Notes under the pieces: generated by a model
Database searches by the model: none
What the model saw: only the letters and a program-made list of their open reading frames with translations
What the model was told of the DNA's origin: nothing
Source of the DNA: Filosporella fistucella
Lineage: Eukaryota > Ascomycota > Leotiomycetes > Helotiales
Assembly: GCA_030077755.1 (NCBI GenBank)
Contig: JAQJZZ010000015.1
Span: 1,302,001-1,366,000 of the forward strand
Reading direction: 5' to 3'
Length of the DNA stretch: 64,000 nt
Translations under genes and position numbers: made by a program
Part shown: positions 24,001 through 37,445 of the stretch, piece after piece
How the letters are laid out: each line of letters starts with the position of its first letter
Position numbering within the stretch: the stretch's first letter is position 1

Positions 24001-25646
24001 TCATGCTCGAATCCGCTTCGTAAACTCACTCAACCTGCTCTCTACCGAGTCTCCATTCCATGTCTCGTTACCATCGTCATCTTTACCTAGATCTGGAACG
24101 CCAACCTGCTCAATCATGAAGCTGGCGGCAATACTGCCCCAGACTGAGGCTTCTACCACATCTTTTCCTCGTGCCAATGCAATTGCAAGACCTCCAAGAA
24201 ACCCATTCCCTCCTCCAGTTGGGTCAATGACTCTTTTAGCATCCTGTTTCTCAAATACAGCAGGTAGCCATCTCTCTACGCCAGGGTCAATGACCACCTC
24301 CTCTCTTTCAAAACAACCGTCTCCATTCAGGAGTCCGGCGAAAAGACTTTCCATATCCATATCCAATGTCAATCCACCTCTTGCATGATTTGCAGGTCTT
24401 TTCTTCTTCACTACACTAGGTCTTCTACTTCTTCCTCCATTTTTCGCCACATAGCATCCTTGAGCTCCACATCTTACTACCAAAGCATAAGATTGAAGTG
24501 GCATAGACCCAAGTAATTGCTCACAAGCTCTTTCTACAAACGTAGTGCTTACCAGACCAGTAACAGGATCGATCTCAGAATCACCCATAAATCCAGCTAG
24601 TTCGTTGGCATTTGGAGAGCAGATATCGACGTAGGGGAGGGCGTTGGTGCAATTGAGGAGCTCGGATGGGAGACAGAGATCTGGAACCGGCTCCCAGATA
24701 AAAAGGGGTTTGGCGATATTATGATTTACTGCTTTGCGTCGACGGAGAATGGAGCGGACGAGTTGGATGCAACGAGTTGGACTGCAGATTAGATGGAAAG
24801 ATTTGGAGAAGAGAAGAGTATCAGGGAGGGACTCTGCGTCAAGGCGGAGTTTCGGAGTGGTGTATTTAAATGCTCGGTTTTGAGAAGAATCGTAGCCGTT
24901 CCAACCACGAGTTGTTAGTCGATCTGGGGTTGGACGAAGGAGGCAGGAGGTGCTCCATGAGTTGATTGTGGAGGTGAGAGGTGGGGGAAAATCAGAGCCG
25001 ACATCAACGATCCATGAGACCGTTTTTGAGATTGGTGGAGGAGAGAATAATCGAGCACCTAGGGCGCTGTATGTTCCACCTCCTCCACAAATGTCGAATA
25101 CTGATGGCTTTGGTGGGAGATAGTGTATCTCATCTGATATTTGTTAGTCTTGGAGGGGTAGAGAAAAGCAAGTATGAGATGGTCTCCAACAGGCGAGACT
25201 TAAAGTCAAAATCAACGACGCATATTTCGGGATCTTTCGATGTTGGAGCAGTTTCAAGGGAAGTTCCATAACTTATATATAATGATAACACAGAGACATA
25301 AATCATAGAAAAACTGAAAATTTGAATCCCCCCCCACTTATTCATCATGACTCAAACTGTGCGAACTTTCACTGCCAGGTATTCATCTCACTTGAGTTGA
25401 TGAAGTGACCATACCTTACATAAAGCACCTCGTATACACATCAAGTAAGCGCATCAATCAACGGAGTAATTCAACCCCTTCAGGTAACAACAATTCGATA
25501 TCAAGGCTGAATAGGCTTGGCATAAAGAGATCAAAAGTACGGTAAACAATAAATCAAAACATGGAAAAAGTCTCACCTATTATGAACATTCCCAAAGTAC
25601 AGAAGTCTATCTCCTGATGAGGAGATACTCCATCTTCTTCTTCCAT
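24001..25646 (-). CDS. PfkB-family protein, Mak32-like (400 aa)
   Basis: Ribokinase/PfkB-fold protein related to yeast Mak32, which was identified through maintenance of a dsRNA killer element; its substrate is unknown. The main exon (24001-25133) opens mid-domain at EIHYLPPKPSVFDICGGGG with no ATG. The missing start is 443 nt away: exon 25577-25646 encodes MEEEDGVSPHQEI then DFCTLGMFII, with a GTGAGA donor, and joins in phase to give GMFIIDEIHYLPP, the family pattern. CDS: complement(join(24001..25133,25577..25646)). Further landmarks are GARLFSPP, TTRGWNGY, FHLICSPTRC, the nucleotide-binding DPTGGGNGFLGGLAIAL and a C-terminal helix. In DPTGGGNGF the usual GAGD is altered to GGGN, so the catalytic Asp is absent and kinase activity is doubtful. 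Confidence 0.85.
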
Positions 25647-26011
25647 AACCCTATGTATAACGGGCTCCTTTGTTATGCAAATGTTGTGTATCAAGTTCGT
25701 CTCACAGACCAGGCTGACCCTTTTCAGGCTTGAGCCTTGCCAAGTTGGAATAAGCGACCACCGTAGCTCAGGAGTGAGGGAGCTGTCGATTTAGCTATCC
25801 CAGATCATCCATCACCTTGCACAATTCTTTACCAGGCCACCATTTAACTGTGTACTTAATATTCAGGAATTTCCTTTTCAAATTCCCTCATTAACACCTC
25901 ACAACCGCGTCAGCATCAGCCAGTCATCCTTTTTGCCCAGCTCACCCGTTGATCATTCCTCAAATCATCCCGTCACCTGGAACACCTCGCATCGAGGTCC
26001 CTGCAGCCAGC
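25647..26011. promoter_or_regulatory. Divergent promoter shared by the Mak32-like and CAP genes
   Basis: Only 365 bp separates the two start codons, so the genes share their upstream region. The CAP side is C/T-rich (about 25850-26000), typical of fungal leaders. No specific factor site was recognised. Confidence 0.45.
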
Positions 26012-27855
26012 ATGGCGACAAACCAAATGCATAATTTGACTACTCTCATCAAACGGTACTGTGATACTTTCTTCTTCCTTCACAATATTTCTTCCAGTAG
26101 CTATTGAGCAGCAATCATGGCAGACAATGTTGTACCACCATTATCCAGAATGGATCTGACAGGTATCATTTCTAGGCTTGAAGCTGCTACCTCCAGATTG
26201 GAGGATATGGCAGCTTCCACAATTGACCTTCCAAAGATCAATGGTGCACCAGCTCCCGCTCCGACCGGCCCTCTACCTGCTCCACCAGTATCGAGAGCTG
26301 TTCCTGAAGCTCCAAAACCAGTACCGGAAGCTCTTCCAGAATCTGTCGAAGACTTCGATGCCTTTATAACCGGTCCTGTCAAGAAATATGTGAATCTGAG
26401 TGATGAGATGGGTGGTCCAGTGGCAGAGCAGGTATGGGAAATGGCATGGCAGATTGAAACAAGCTGATGGAATAGGCATCAAGTGTATTACGGGCTTTTG
26501 CTGGACAACGGAAATTCATCCTCATCACAACCAAGGCAAAGAAGCCCGATATGAGCAGTCCTGTTTTCATGCAGCTTCTGAAACCTCTACAAGAATCCAT
26601 CACAGCGGTCAGCGATATTAAAGACGCAAACCGTGGCTCGCCCGTTTTCAATCAACTGAGTGCTGTCTCTGAATCTATTGGAGTTCTTGCATGGGTTACT
26701 GTTGACCCAAAACCACACAAACACGTTGAAGAATCGTTAAGCTCTGCACAATACTGGGGCAATCGTGTGTTGAAGGAGTTTAAGGAAAAGTGAGACACTC
26801 TCGTCATATGGAGGGGTAGTGCTAATGAAATAGGGATCCCAAGCAAATTGAATGGATTCAATCATACTACAACGTATTTAAGGAGCTCACGGAGTATGTC
26901 AAGAATACATTTCCTCAAGGAATTCCTTGGAACCCAAAAGGCGTGTCTGCGGAAGAGGCTATCAAGGCATCGGAACAGAGCCAACCGTCACCTCCTGCTC
27001 CACATCCAAAAGCAACAGCTGGAGGACCACCACCGCCGCCTCCTCCTCCCGGACCTCCACCACCACCTATGCGATTTGACGATGCTCCGCCTCCTCCTAA
27101 AGCCGATGCAGGTGGAATTGGTGCCGTATTCAATGAGTTGAACAAGGGGGAGGCAGTCACGAAGGGGCTTCGAAAGGTGAACGCAGATCAGATGACACAT
27201 AAGAATCCGTCATTGCGGGCAGGTGCAACTGTACCGACTCGCAGCGATAGTGCTTCAAGTGTTTCTTCGGCCCGTGGAAAGAGCCCTCTTCCAAGCAAGA
27301 AGCCTAAGCCAGAAAGTATGCGGACGAAGAAACCTCCTGTCAAGAAGCTTGATGGTCAGAAATGGATAATAGTAAGTATCCGCGGGTTGATATTAATTTT
27401 TCAGCTAACTTTGGCAGGAAAACTACGACAATGAATCTGAGCCTATCGAGATTGAGGCCTCTATTTCGCATTCCATCTTGATCAGTCGATGCAATAAGAC
27501 CACCATCATGGTCAAGGGCAAGGCGAATGCCATTTCGATTGACAACTCACCACGACTTAACCTTATCATCGAATCTCTGGTCTCTTCTATTGATGTCATC
27601 AAGTCTTCCAACTTCGCTCTCCAAGTTCTGGGTACGCTGCCAACTGTTTTGATGGACTCAGTTGATGGAGCACAAATTTATCTTGGAAAGGACAGCTTGA
27701 ACACCGAGGTATTTAGCAGCAAATGTTCTGGAATCAACTTGAACATTCCTGAAGGAGAGGATGGTGACTACAAGGAGGCTCCTCTACCCGAGCAAATCCG
27801 TACATGGATTGAAGATGGAAAAGTTCGAAGCGAGATTGTGGAGCATTCTGGTTAG
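26012..27855 (+). CDS. Adenylyl cyclase-associated protein, Srv2/CAP (529 aa)
   Basis: Actin-monomer recycling protein that also binds adenylyl cyclase. Five exons: 26012-26055, 26176-26431, 26476-26789, 26834-27371 and 27418-27855, all with GT-AG ends. Exon 1 (MATNQMHNLTTLIK) joins RLEAATSRLEDMAAS, the family's N-terminal cyclase-binding coiled coil. Next comes the helical folded domain (FITGPVKKYVNLSDEMGGPV; LAWVTVDPKPHKHVEE), a proline-rich tract with eight consecutive prolines near residue 300, a WH2-like actin-binding region (LRKVNADQMTHKNPSLRAG) and the C-terminal beta-helix CARP domain (ISRCNKTTIMVKGKANAI; SKCSGINLNIPEGED). A second in-frame ATG inside intron 1 (26117) could encode an alternative N-terminus. 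Confidence 0.94.
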
Positions 27856-28059
27856 AGAAAGGGATTGTGGGAGTATGATTGGAGGTAGATTCTTGTAGTA
27901 TATGGAGAGCTTGGCAGGATCATCTTGGAGATGTTTTTCTTTCAGCTGTAATCCAGTTTACGGACTTTGATGCAGCAATTCAAGCATTTCTCAGCGAGGA
28001 ATAGATTTTTATCTCTTGATCGTCTTCTTTGTTCTCAAATTAAGGACTCTGGGCGAGTT

Positions 28060-29100
28060 GTTATGTCTGTGTGGAATTGCATGTGATACATGACAGTAAG
28101 TGCTCCTTCCTCTGGGATGGCTAAGTCATACACTGTGGGGTAGACTTTCCCTTATCTGGCTGCGTGATGATTTCATTGCATTACGGAGAAGAAGTGAATC
28201 TTGCATCTACAGTCAAGGTATGGTTCTGGGCGGGTGCTTTGTGGGTCCTACACAAATTTGTTGCATGACGAGGCGAGAGTGAATCCTGAAATGTATGATG
28301 CCCGGCGAGGTCCTGTTGCCCGAGTAAGACATTTCGTTGCATGTCGATGGGGAAGTAAACAATCGGATGAAAACAGCAGGGCAGGCTCCCCCGTCACACC
28401 TTCCCGTTTGAGCCTATGTTTATATTCTGTTCCTTTACGGGGCTGAAGTGAACATTCAAGTGAAGATAGCTGGGCAAGGGCCGCTGGTCAGGCTGTTGCC
28501 TTTCTGGTAGATGCTTATATCCTGTTGCGTGACGATGGGGAGGTGAATATTCATATGGAGGCTCCTAATGTAAGCAAGGGTATCTGCTACAAAATGCCTA
28601 TGTGAGGGGCACTTGCATTTCGCTACATCATGGAAGTAAGATGAGTGCCCAGATGCAAGAAGCTGAGCAACTACGACCCAGAAAGCCATTCTAGTTTGAG
28701 CACGTAACTACCTATGTCAGTTGCACGGCCACGGAAATTTGATGTTTAAGTGAGTCCTAGAAACGTGGCAAGCGTAGCAATAGCAAGCCAGCCCGTTTTC
28801 AATCCCAGAGGCTCAAGGTATTTCGTGCAAAGCAATTTGCAAATGAATATTGGAACATTCGAGCTCTAGAGCTCCTGTCGTGCCTGTTACTCTGGAAGCT
28901 TTCGTTGCATGACAGCATAGTGAATTTCAATGTAAGGTACACGGCTTGAGATTACCGCGGAAACAAAGGTCTTTCTTTATTCGCCGGTGCTAGTCATTTA
29001 GTTGCATGACCGTCGGAAAGTAAACGATGGTGAATCTTCATCCCTTTGCCAAGGGTTATTTTCGTTCCATTACGTCTTGAAAGTAAACAATGATAAATAC
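28060..29100. repeat. Diverged tandem-like array, about 8-12 copies of a 30-bp core every 63-104 bp
   Basis: A core close to TTTCGTTGCATGACG, then about six variable bases, then GGAAGTGAAC recurs on the plus strand. Clear copies start at 28171, 28257, 28332, 28425, 28520, 28900, 28997 and 29060; weaker ones at about 28072, 28618, 28717 and 28821. Spacing averages about 90 bp. Between cores a second, looser motif (GGCAAGGG...TGCTG...GTC) often appears. The copies fall in different reading frames and contain stops, so this is not a repeated protein domain. It fills the convergent gap between CAP and the hexosaminidase gene. I do not recognise it as a known element; an old minisatellite or decayed nested insertions are possible. 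Confidence 0.65.
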
Positions 29101-29325
29101 CTAATCTTCCACAGCTCTGCCCTCTTCCTTGCCTTTGAGATTTGAATCTAGACTGGAAGTCTGTATAAAGAGCATGATGGATTAACCTGGAAGTACTTGC
29201 ACGGCTTGGGTATTCTATTTCATTAACCAATACTTGATATATCTGCCAGTGCCCTCAAAGCCTAAATCCCCAGCTATTATATACTCGTCCCACGTATTCT
29301 CATGACCTTTTCCTATCCCATCCGC

Positions 29326-32048
<2,723 letters not shown>

Positions 32049-33559
32049 CTACCTCCTTCTCAAATACCAATTGAAAGCCAACTGCTGAATGTCCTGTGGG
32101 AAAGGGCTAGGTACTTCGGTCAAGCCTGGCCGAGCCACAGGATGTCTTAGATACACTGCTGAACAGATTTTATGGTTGACCTCCAAATACCTCGGAATAA
32201 ATGCAAACGCACTCATGTAATCTCTTGGCCGCCAAGGCGTAGCATAGGGCTTTGTAGGATCGACTTGTTCTCGCACAGCTCTTACAATCATCTCAGTAAC
32301 CTTACCGATACCCTTTTTGCGAGTTCGTTCAGCCCATGTAGCTCCAACCTTTACACCATCCACTGATAATTGTTCACCAGAGGACTCGATCCCTTGCGTT
32401 GACTTAGATTTGGCAGATTCTCCCTGGCCACCCTTGTTCTTTTTCCAGTTCGACTCCTTTACACGCCGAAACAGTTGGTAATATTCACCAACTAACAGTC
32501 TGCGTTCCTTCTCAAGATCTGCAATTGGTTTCCGTGAAGTTTGGCCGACGAAGACTCGTGCCTTTCTGCTCCATGCTCGTATGACTTGTTTAAGCTTCGC
32601 AGTCTGTCTGACACTCCTCTTCGAGCTGGTCATCAATTGCATATAGTTTATCATGCTCGTGAGCGTCTCTTGGGAAGACTTTCTTATCTCGAAGTTGTCA
32701 GTAAGAGCCGTCTTGCTTAAGGTCGACGTCTTGGGCAGGTCTTCTGCATCTTCGGCGTCTTCAGCTGCCTGCTCTTCCGCTTGCTTTTCCGCTTGTGCAG
32801 CTTTTCTGGCACTGGCTTCTGTTCTAAGCTTTTCCATGCTGACATTGACTTTTCGCCTTGTTCTCCGGAGTATCCGACCTCTTCTCTTCAGTGTTGGATC
32901 TTTGGGAGCTCCAGTAGCAAATAGAACGGACTCGATATCGACTGAGAACATATCTCCAGGATTCAGGAGATACCCGGGATATGGCATCTAGAAAAGATCA
33001 ACTTTGTTTGCAATTGATTGAAATGATTTTACCTTTTGACCATTGACTTTAACCTTGCCATGTACCACAAATTGTCTTGCCTGTCGTGCACTGCTAGCAA
33101 ATAATGCTCTGAAGATTGCCATATCCAGTCGTCTCTCGATCGGAGCGTATGTCATGTGCATGTATGGAATAGGCTTTTTGGACCGTTCGACGCTACCAGG
33201 GATAAGTTCTTTTGCTCTTCCGGAACCTCTCCCAGCAGCCAATTCTGAACCATCATGGTCTGCCAAATATCTATGGTCCATCGGTACAACTGCGTCAAGT
33301 CGAGGTGTGAACATTCTTTGCCATTGCTTCTCCCGGATTTGTTCTCCATGATATGCTCGAGTGATTGATTTAGAACTCCATTTCTGCTGGTAGTATGTTT
33401 GTGAACGGGTTTGGGGCATTCGCAGACGCGTGAGATTGAAAAGGTTGTATTTGTTCCATGATGCACGAAATTTCTAGGGGTAATCAGCCTCTGCTCAGAT
33501 CATTTGGTACGAATATCACTTACCACACGTTTCAACCCGTGAAACCTCTTTCGTGCCAT
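32049..33559 (-). CDS. Mitochondrial small-subunit ribosomal protein uS4m (Nam9-like, 471 aa)
   Basis: Primary rRNA-binding protein of the mitochondrial small ribosomal subunit. Three exons: 33524-33559, 33033-33473 and 32049-32987, with GTAAGT and GTAAAA donors. The first encodes [12 protein letters not shown] and continues in phase into [16 protein letters not shown], the conserved uS4m N-terminus. The S4 RNA-binding domain is [19 protein letters not shown] to [18 protein letters not shown] fungal-type insertion rich in Lys/Ala/Glu follows, then the C-terminal block ([22 protein letters not shown]) ending near FNWYLRRR. The basic N-terminus would serve as mitochondrial targeting sequence. 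The divergent neighbour is La protein. Confidence 0.92.
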
Positions 33560-34138
33560 GATGAAAGGATTGAGGTTGATTGTCGAAAAGGCTTGAATTG
33601 TCCGTTCTTCAGGTCTCCATGTTGGATGTAGCCAGAAAAATATGCGCTTTTCCAAACTAGGATTGGGCAGATGCGGCCGCTTCAGACGAAGATTTCTTTT
33701 GGGGCAGCACCCACTAAGAAAGCTCCTCCAAAACCTTGCGCATGCAGACCTCGATATCCAAAGCTTTTTTAATTTGGTACAACACTCAATTGATGGATCA
33801 GATTTACATTTGGAATCTTACAGTACGTTTTATTTTGATATTCTGACTTGTGCGACACTATTCCAGTTTTCCAAGTTGCCTCAGTCCGCCTTTTCAATTA
33901 CTTCACCCCGCCATCTCTTCGAGTCATTGCCGCTCAATTCAATTCACTATCCACAACAATAGGAAAATCTGCACAGTAGCTAACTATTGTGAAAAATTAG
34001 CGACAATAGCAGCTTCATAACTACAAATACCACATCCAACCTTCCGCATTTTTACAATTTCTCCTCTTTACACTTCACAACCAACACTTACACTCTCAAC
34101 TTACAGCCTTCACACCTACAACCTCCATACCTTACAAA
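33560..34138. promoter_or_regulatory. Divergent promoter between uS4m and La protein
   Basis: A 579-bp region between two divergent start codons. The 100 bp before the La start are rich in C, T and A (CACAACC-type tracts), as in a fungal 5' leader. No gene or repeat was seen. Confidence 0.45.
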
Positions 34139-35625
34139 ATGTCTGCCTTACCTGTCGAAGCCACTGAGTCTGATCCAGCCTCTACTTCCATTCCAAATGA
34201 CCAAAATGTCAATAAGGAGAGTGGCGATCAGTCTGCTCCAACAACCACCGAAGAGGCTACTACTAAAGATGTCAAAGCCAGTGAAGTTGAGGTAAAGGAG
34301 GATACCAAAGCGGAAGCGACAACAGAAAATGGCACAGAGTCAAAGTCGGAGGAAAAGACAGAAAATAGTGATGTCAAGGTCGATGAAAAGACTGAGAATG
34401 GTGATGCGAAGACCGAGAAGAAAGAAGGTGCAAAGGATTTCAGAGAAGAGCGTCGCAACAACTACAATCGCAATCGTGGTGAAAATGGTAACAAATGGGC
34501 CAGAAAAAACCACAGCAGATATGATCCTTCTGTCCTTCCAGAGACCAATGACCACAAGCAAATCAGAGCTCAGGTATAAAGTGATCATTTGAATTTCTGA
34601 TCACATCCACTGACATCTGACAAGGTCGAATTTTATTTCGGAGATGCAAACATGCCAACCGATGCACACATGCTGAAAGAGTGTGGTCCAGAAAACAAGG
34701 CAATTCTCGTCTCAGACATTTGTTCTTTCGGACGAATGAAACGATTTCAACCATATTCTGAAGTAGTTGCTGCCCTCAAAGAGAGCACTTTCCTTGTGGT
34801 TTCTGGTGAAGAAGGCAAGGAGACCGTCAAGCGCAAGTATCCTTGGAAATCTGAAAACACCCGCAGAGCAGAGGTTGACGCTCGCTCAATCTATGTCAAG
34901 GGGTTTGGGGATGAAGAACCAAGCTCTCAGTTTGACATTGAGGCATTCTTTGCTCCATATGGCCCAACAAACTCAGTTCGTCTTCGCCGAGATGACAGCA
35001 AGGCATTCAAGGGATCTGTCTTTGTAGAGTTTCAGGACAAAGAAACTGCTCAAAAATTCCTTGAGCTTGACCCAAAGCCAACATGGAAAGGAAAAGAGCT
35101 TGTTGAGATCAAATCGAAGGACGAGTATCAAAATGAGAAGATTGCTGCTATCCGAGATGGCAAGGTAGATCCTCAAGGTGGTGATATTCACAAAAGTCGT
35201 GGAGGATACAAAGGTGGCCGTGGCGGAAAGCGTGACCGTGATTCCAGAGATGGTCAAGATCCTGATGACTGGAAGAAGCGCCGTGAGGCTGATCGCAAGG
35301 GAGGGTTCAGAGATGAAGGAAGAGGTCGTGGCCGCGGAAGAGGTCGTGGACGTGGTCGAGGACGTGATGATCGTGGACCTCGCAACAATGACAGAAATCA
35401 AGAACGAGAGAAAAAGGACAAGTAAGTTCAGCAAATATCATTTTGGCATGCAACTAATATAATTTTAGTGAAGCCAAGCCAGAAGAGAAGAAGGATGCCC
35501 AAGCAAGTGAGTCCAAGCCAGAGGTCGAGGCGAAATCTGAACCAAAGGTCGAGAAGCGTGCTCGTGAGGATGAAGGAGGTGAAGAGCCAGCAGCTAAAAA
35601 GGCCAAGCCTGAGGTCGCTGCCTAG
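34139..35625 (+). CDS. La protein (Lhp1-like), RNA 3'-oligo(U) chaperone (462 aa)
   Basis: Nuclear protein that binds the UUU-OH ends of RNA polymerase III transcripts and helps tRNA maturation. Exons: 34139-34573, 34625-35421 and 35469-35625, with phases closing at each junction. The N-terminal 105 residues are acidic and disordered. The La motif begins around HKQIRAQVEFYFGDANMPTD and continues to FGRMKRFQPYSEVVAAL. It is followed by an RRM (RSIYVKGFGDEE; FKGSVFVEFQDKETA, about residues 230-310). The C-terminus has an RGG-like GRGRGRGRGRGRG tract and, beyond the last intron, a Lys/Glu-rich tail with basic patches (AAKKAKPE) that could act as NLS. Order and length match fungal La. Confidence 0.93.
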
Positions 35626-36045
35626 GCTTTCTGTGATACCCATCTGATTTGGTTTGCATGAAAGGGTTTGACATGGCGTTAAGGAATGCATCAGAGACAT
35701 GTTTCTCATGGGATGTTTTTAACGGGCATCAATGGTTCTAGCTGGATAGCATGTGCTTATAGAAATCATTTCACTATAAGCCTCCTCTGATAAGTGACAA
35801 CAGACTGCACCAACAGGAGCCCAATATTCTATGTAGTCAGTCAGTCTTAACACTTTGAACGGCTACAACATCAAAGTTCCAATAAGTGAAATGGGAGTGT
35901 ACCATTGAATCTACATGAGCCCAATATTCTACATGTACTCCAACCAGAGCTCCTCTGCTCCAATGCATAAACATAAGGAGATCAATAATACACGGCCGAC
36001 TTTTAGCCATCCCATCCTCCATCATACAATCCTCGCTATGCATTT
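35626..36045. other. Convergent intergenic region, no gene supported
   Basis: A 420-bp 3'-to-3' spacer between La and mL44. Note a repeated phrase, gcccaatattcta, near 35820 and 35920 that is part of a short local duplication. Nothing else was seen. Confidence 0.5.
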
Positions 36046-37200
36046 CTAATGTATCACTTCCCCAATATCAATATGCACTGGCTCCCAAGGCCGCGCATCT
36101 CTCGCCTGCATATCACTTGGTACCCTGACATTGTTCCCAGGACTATACAAATACCACGCCTTCAGTGCTGCCACACTGGCTCTAATTCTTGCTTCATGCA
36201 AAGATGCCCCAGATCCTTCTCCAAGCTTATCTGAACCGCTGAAGATCCCCACCACAAATACAGGCGTCCTACTCAGTCGTCCAGTTTCACTCAGTATCCT
36301 CGCAACTGGGAACTCGAAATCTTCTCTTGCGCATAACCTCGATAGTTCTCGTACTGGCTCTTGGAATTGAAATAAGGATGATATCTGCAAATGTCGACTC
36401 AGGAAATGTTGTTTCACAAACAGTTTTGCTGCCTCCTGGCCAGCATGCAGATAAATTGCTCCTACTATAGCCTTCGCAAATGATGCATATGCTTCATCTG
36501 TACCAAGTGGTGCTGCTTGTTCCGACTCTTTAGGGATGACGTCCCCGAAGTCATCATCGTACACATTTCGGCTGCTGATTCCCCTCCTGAATTTTGGTAA
36601 TGCGTCTGGTCTTGTGTTTTTGACTAATGTAGTCCCTGGTGCCAGTTTCGAGAATTGTAATAGCCCCGGATCAACTTCTGAGCCTGGAGCAGCAGCAGTC
36701 TCAACACCCCATTCCTTAGCAACCATTTGTAGCGTTGTGGTACCGTGGTACGCGTATGCTGCTGCGAAAAGAACAGTCATTGGCAGCCGTGGGTATGTGC
36801 AAAGGAGGTATTCGGAAACGTGATAGGCTAGAACAGAGCCACCAACTTGAGATAATGTAGCATTGTTGAAGTCGGGATTTGAATCTGCAGAGGGATGAAC
36901 GAGAGTTCTTGCCATAGTCTGCAAAGGAAGTTTGGATGGTAGAGCAAGTCGGGCATGTAAAGCTGCTAGTTTGGCAGATCGGAGAGCATTTTCCGGAGGA
37001 GGGGAGGCATATTGACTTGCTGGATGCTTCTGAGTTGGTTGTATATCATCTTCAAGTCTGATATCATCTTCTACCAAAGCAGCAGATGATTGTGACCGTT
37101 CCTGCGTAATTCGTGAATGTATCGAAGTCCGTATACAACATGGTCTTGTGCGCGCGGAAAGCAATTGACCGCTCCATCTGTGGACCCTTAATCTCTTCAT
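36046..37200 (-). CDS. Mitochondrial large-subunit protein mL44 (Mrpl3-like, RNase III fold, 384 aa)
   Basis: Structural component of the mitochondrial large ribosomal subunit, built from an inactive RNase III domain plus a double-stranded RNA-binding domain. Single exon from ATG 37200; the N-terminus is Arg-rich and lacks acidic residues for 40 residues, as expected of a mitochondrial targeting sequence. The RNase III-like helices run from about 120 to 280 (LSQVGGSVLAYHVSEYLLCTY; EAYASFAKAIVGAIYLHAG), where the catalytic acidic signature of true RNase III is not evident. The dsRBD-like end (FVVGIFSGSDKLGEGSG then HEARIRASVAALKAWYLY) is conserved in fungal mL44. It shares a 245-bp divergent promoter with a small mitochondrial gene. 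Confidence 0.9.
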   Translation of the reverse strand: MKRLRVHRWSGQLLSARTRPCCIRTSIHSRITQERSQSSAALVEDDIRLEDDIQPTQKHPASQYASPPPENALRSAKLAALHARLALPSKLPLQTMARTLVHPSADSNPDFNNATLSQVGGSVLAYHVSEYLLCTYPRLPMTVLFAAAYAYHGTTTLQMVAKEWGVETAAAPGSEVDPGLLQFSKLAPGTTLVKNTRPDALPKFRRGISSRNVYDDDFGDVIPKESEQAAPLGTDEAYASFAKAIVGAIYLHAGQEAAKLFVKQHFLSRHLQISSLFQFQEPVRELSRLCAREDFEFPVARILSETGRLSRTPVFVVGIFSGSDKLGEGSGASLHEARIRASVAALKAWYLYSPGNNVRVPSDMQARDARPWEPVHIDIGEVIH

Positions 37201-37445
37201 GGATACTATCAGCTCTTCCTCTTCCCGCCTAAATGGGATAGCAGTCGTGAGTCGGATTGAGCGAGGTGGTTACTTCGTATTGATCTTTAATCCCCTACCC
37301 AAATTTTCTGGAGCTCTCACACGACTTTTGCAATGAGCAGGGGCGCCTTCACGTGATATGACACGCTAATGGGAGCTTCATCCGAAACGACGTCTTGAGA
37401 ATTCCAGCATCAATTTGAACCCCGGAATCTCTGCAATTGATCAAA
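37201..37445. promoter_or_regulatory. Bidirectional promoter of two mitochondrial protein genes
   Basis: Only 245 bp separates the divergent starts of mL44 and the small complex I-like protein, so transcription is probably driven from shared DNA. Sequence gacacgctaatgg and a TTGAAC stretch are present, but no known factor site could be assigned. Confidence 0.45.

Noticed and set aside
25130..25348. 72-codon minus-strand frame inside the Mak32-like intron
   Set aside because: Its start is in AT-rich sequence and no splice joins it in phase to the main exon; the exon at 25577-25646 gives the family's conserved motif instead.
28201..28446. 81-codon frame within the repeat array as a repeat protein
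   Set aside because: Neighbouring repeat cores fall in different frames and are broken by stops, so the repeat is not at protein level.
34228..34461. Antisense frame over the acidic N-terminus of La
   Set aside because: Ser/Phe/Val-rich mirror of an acidic low-complexity region.
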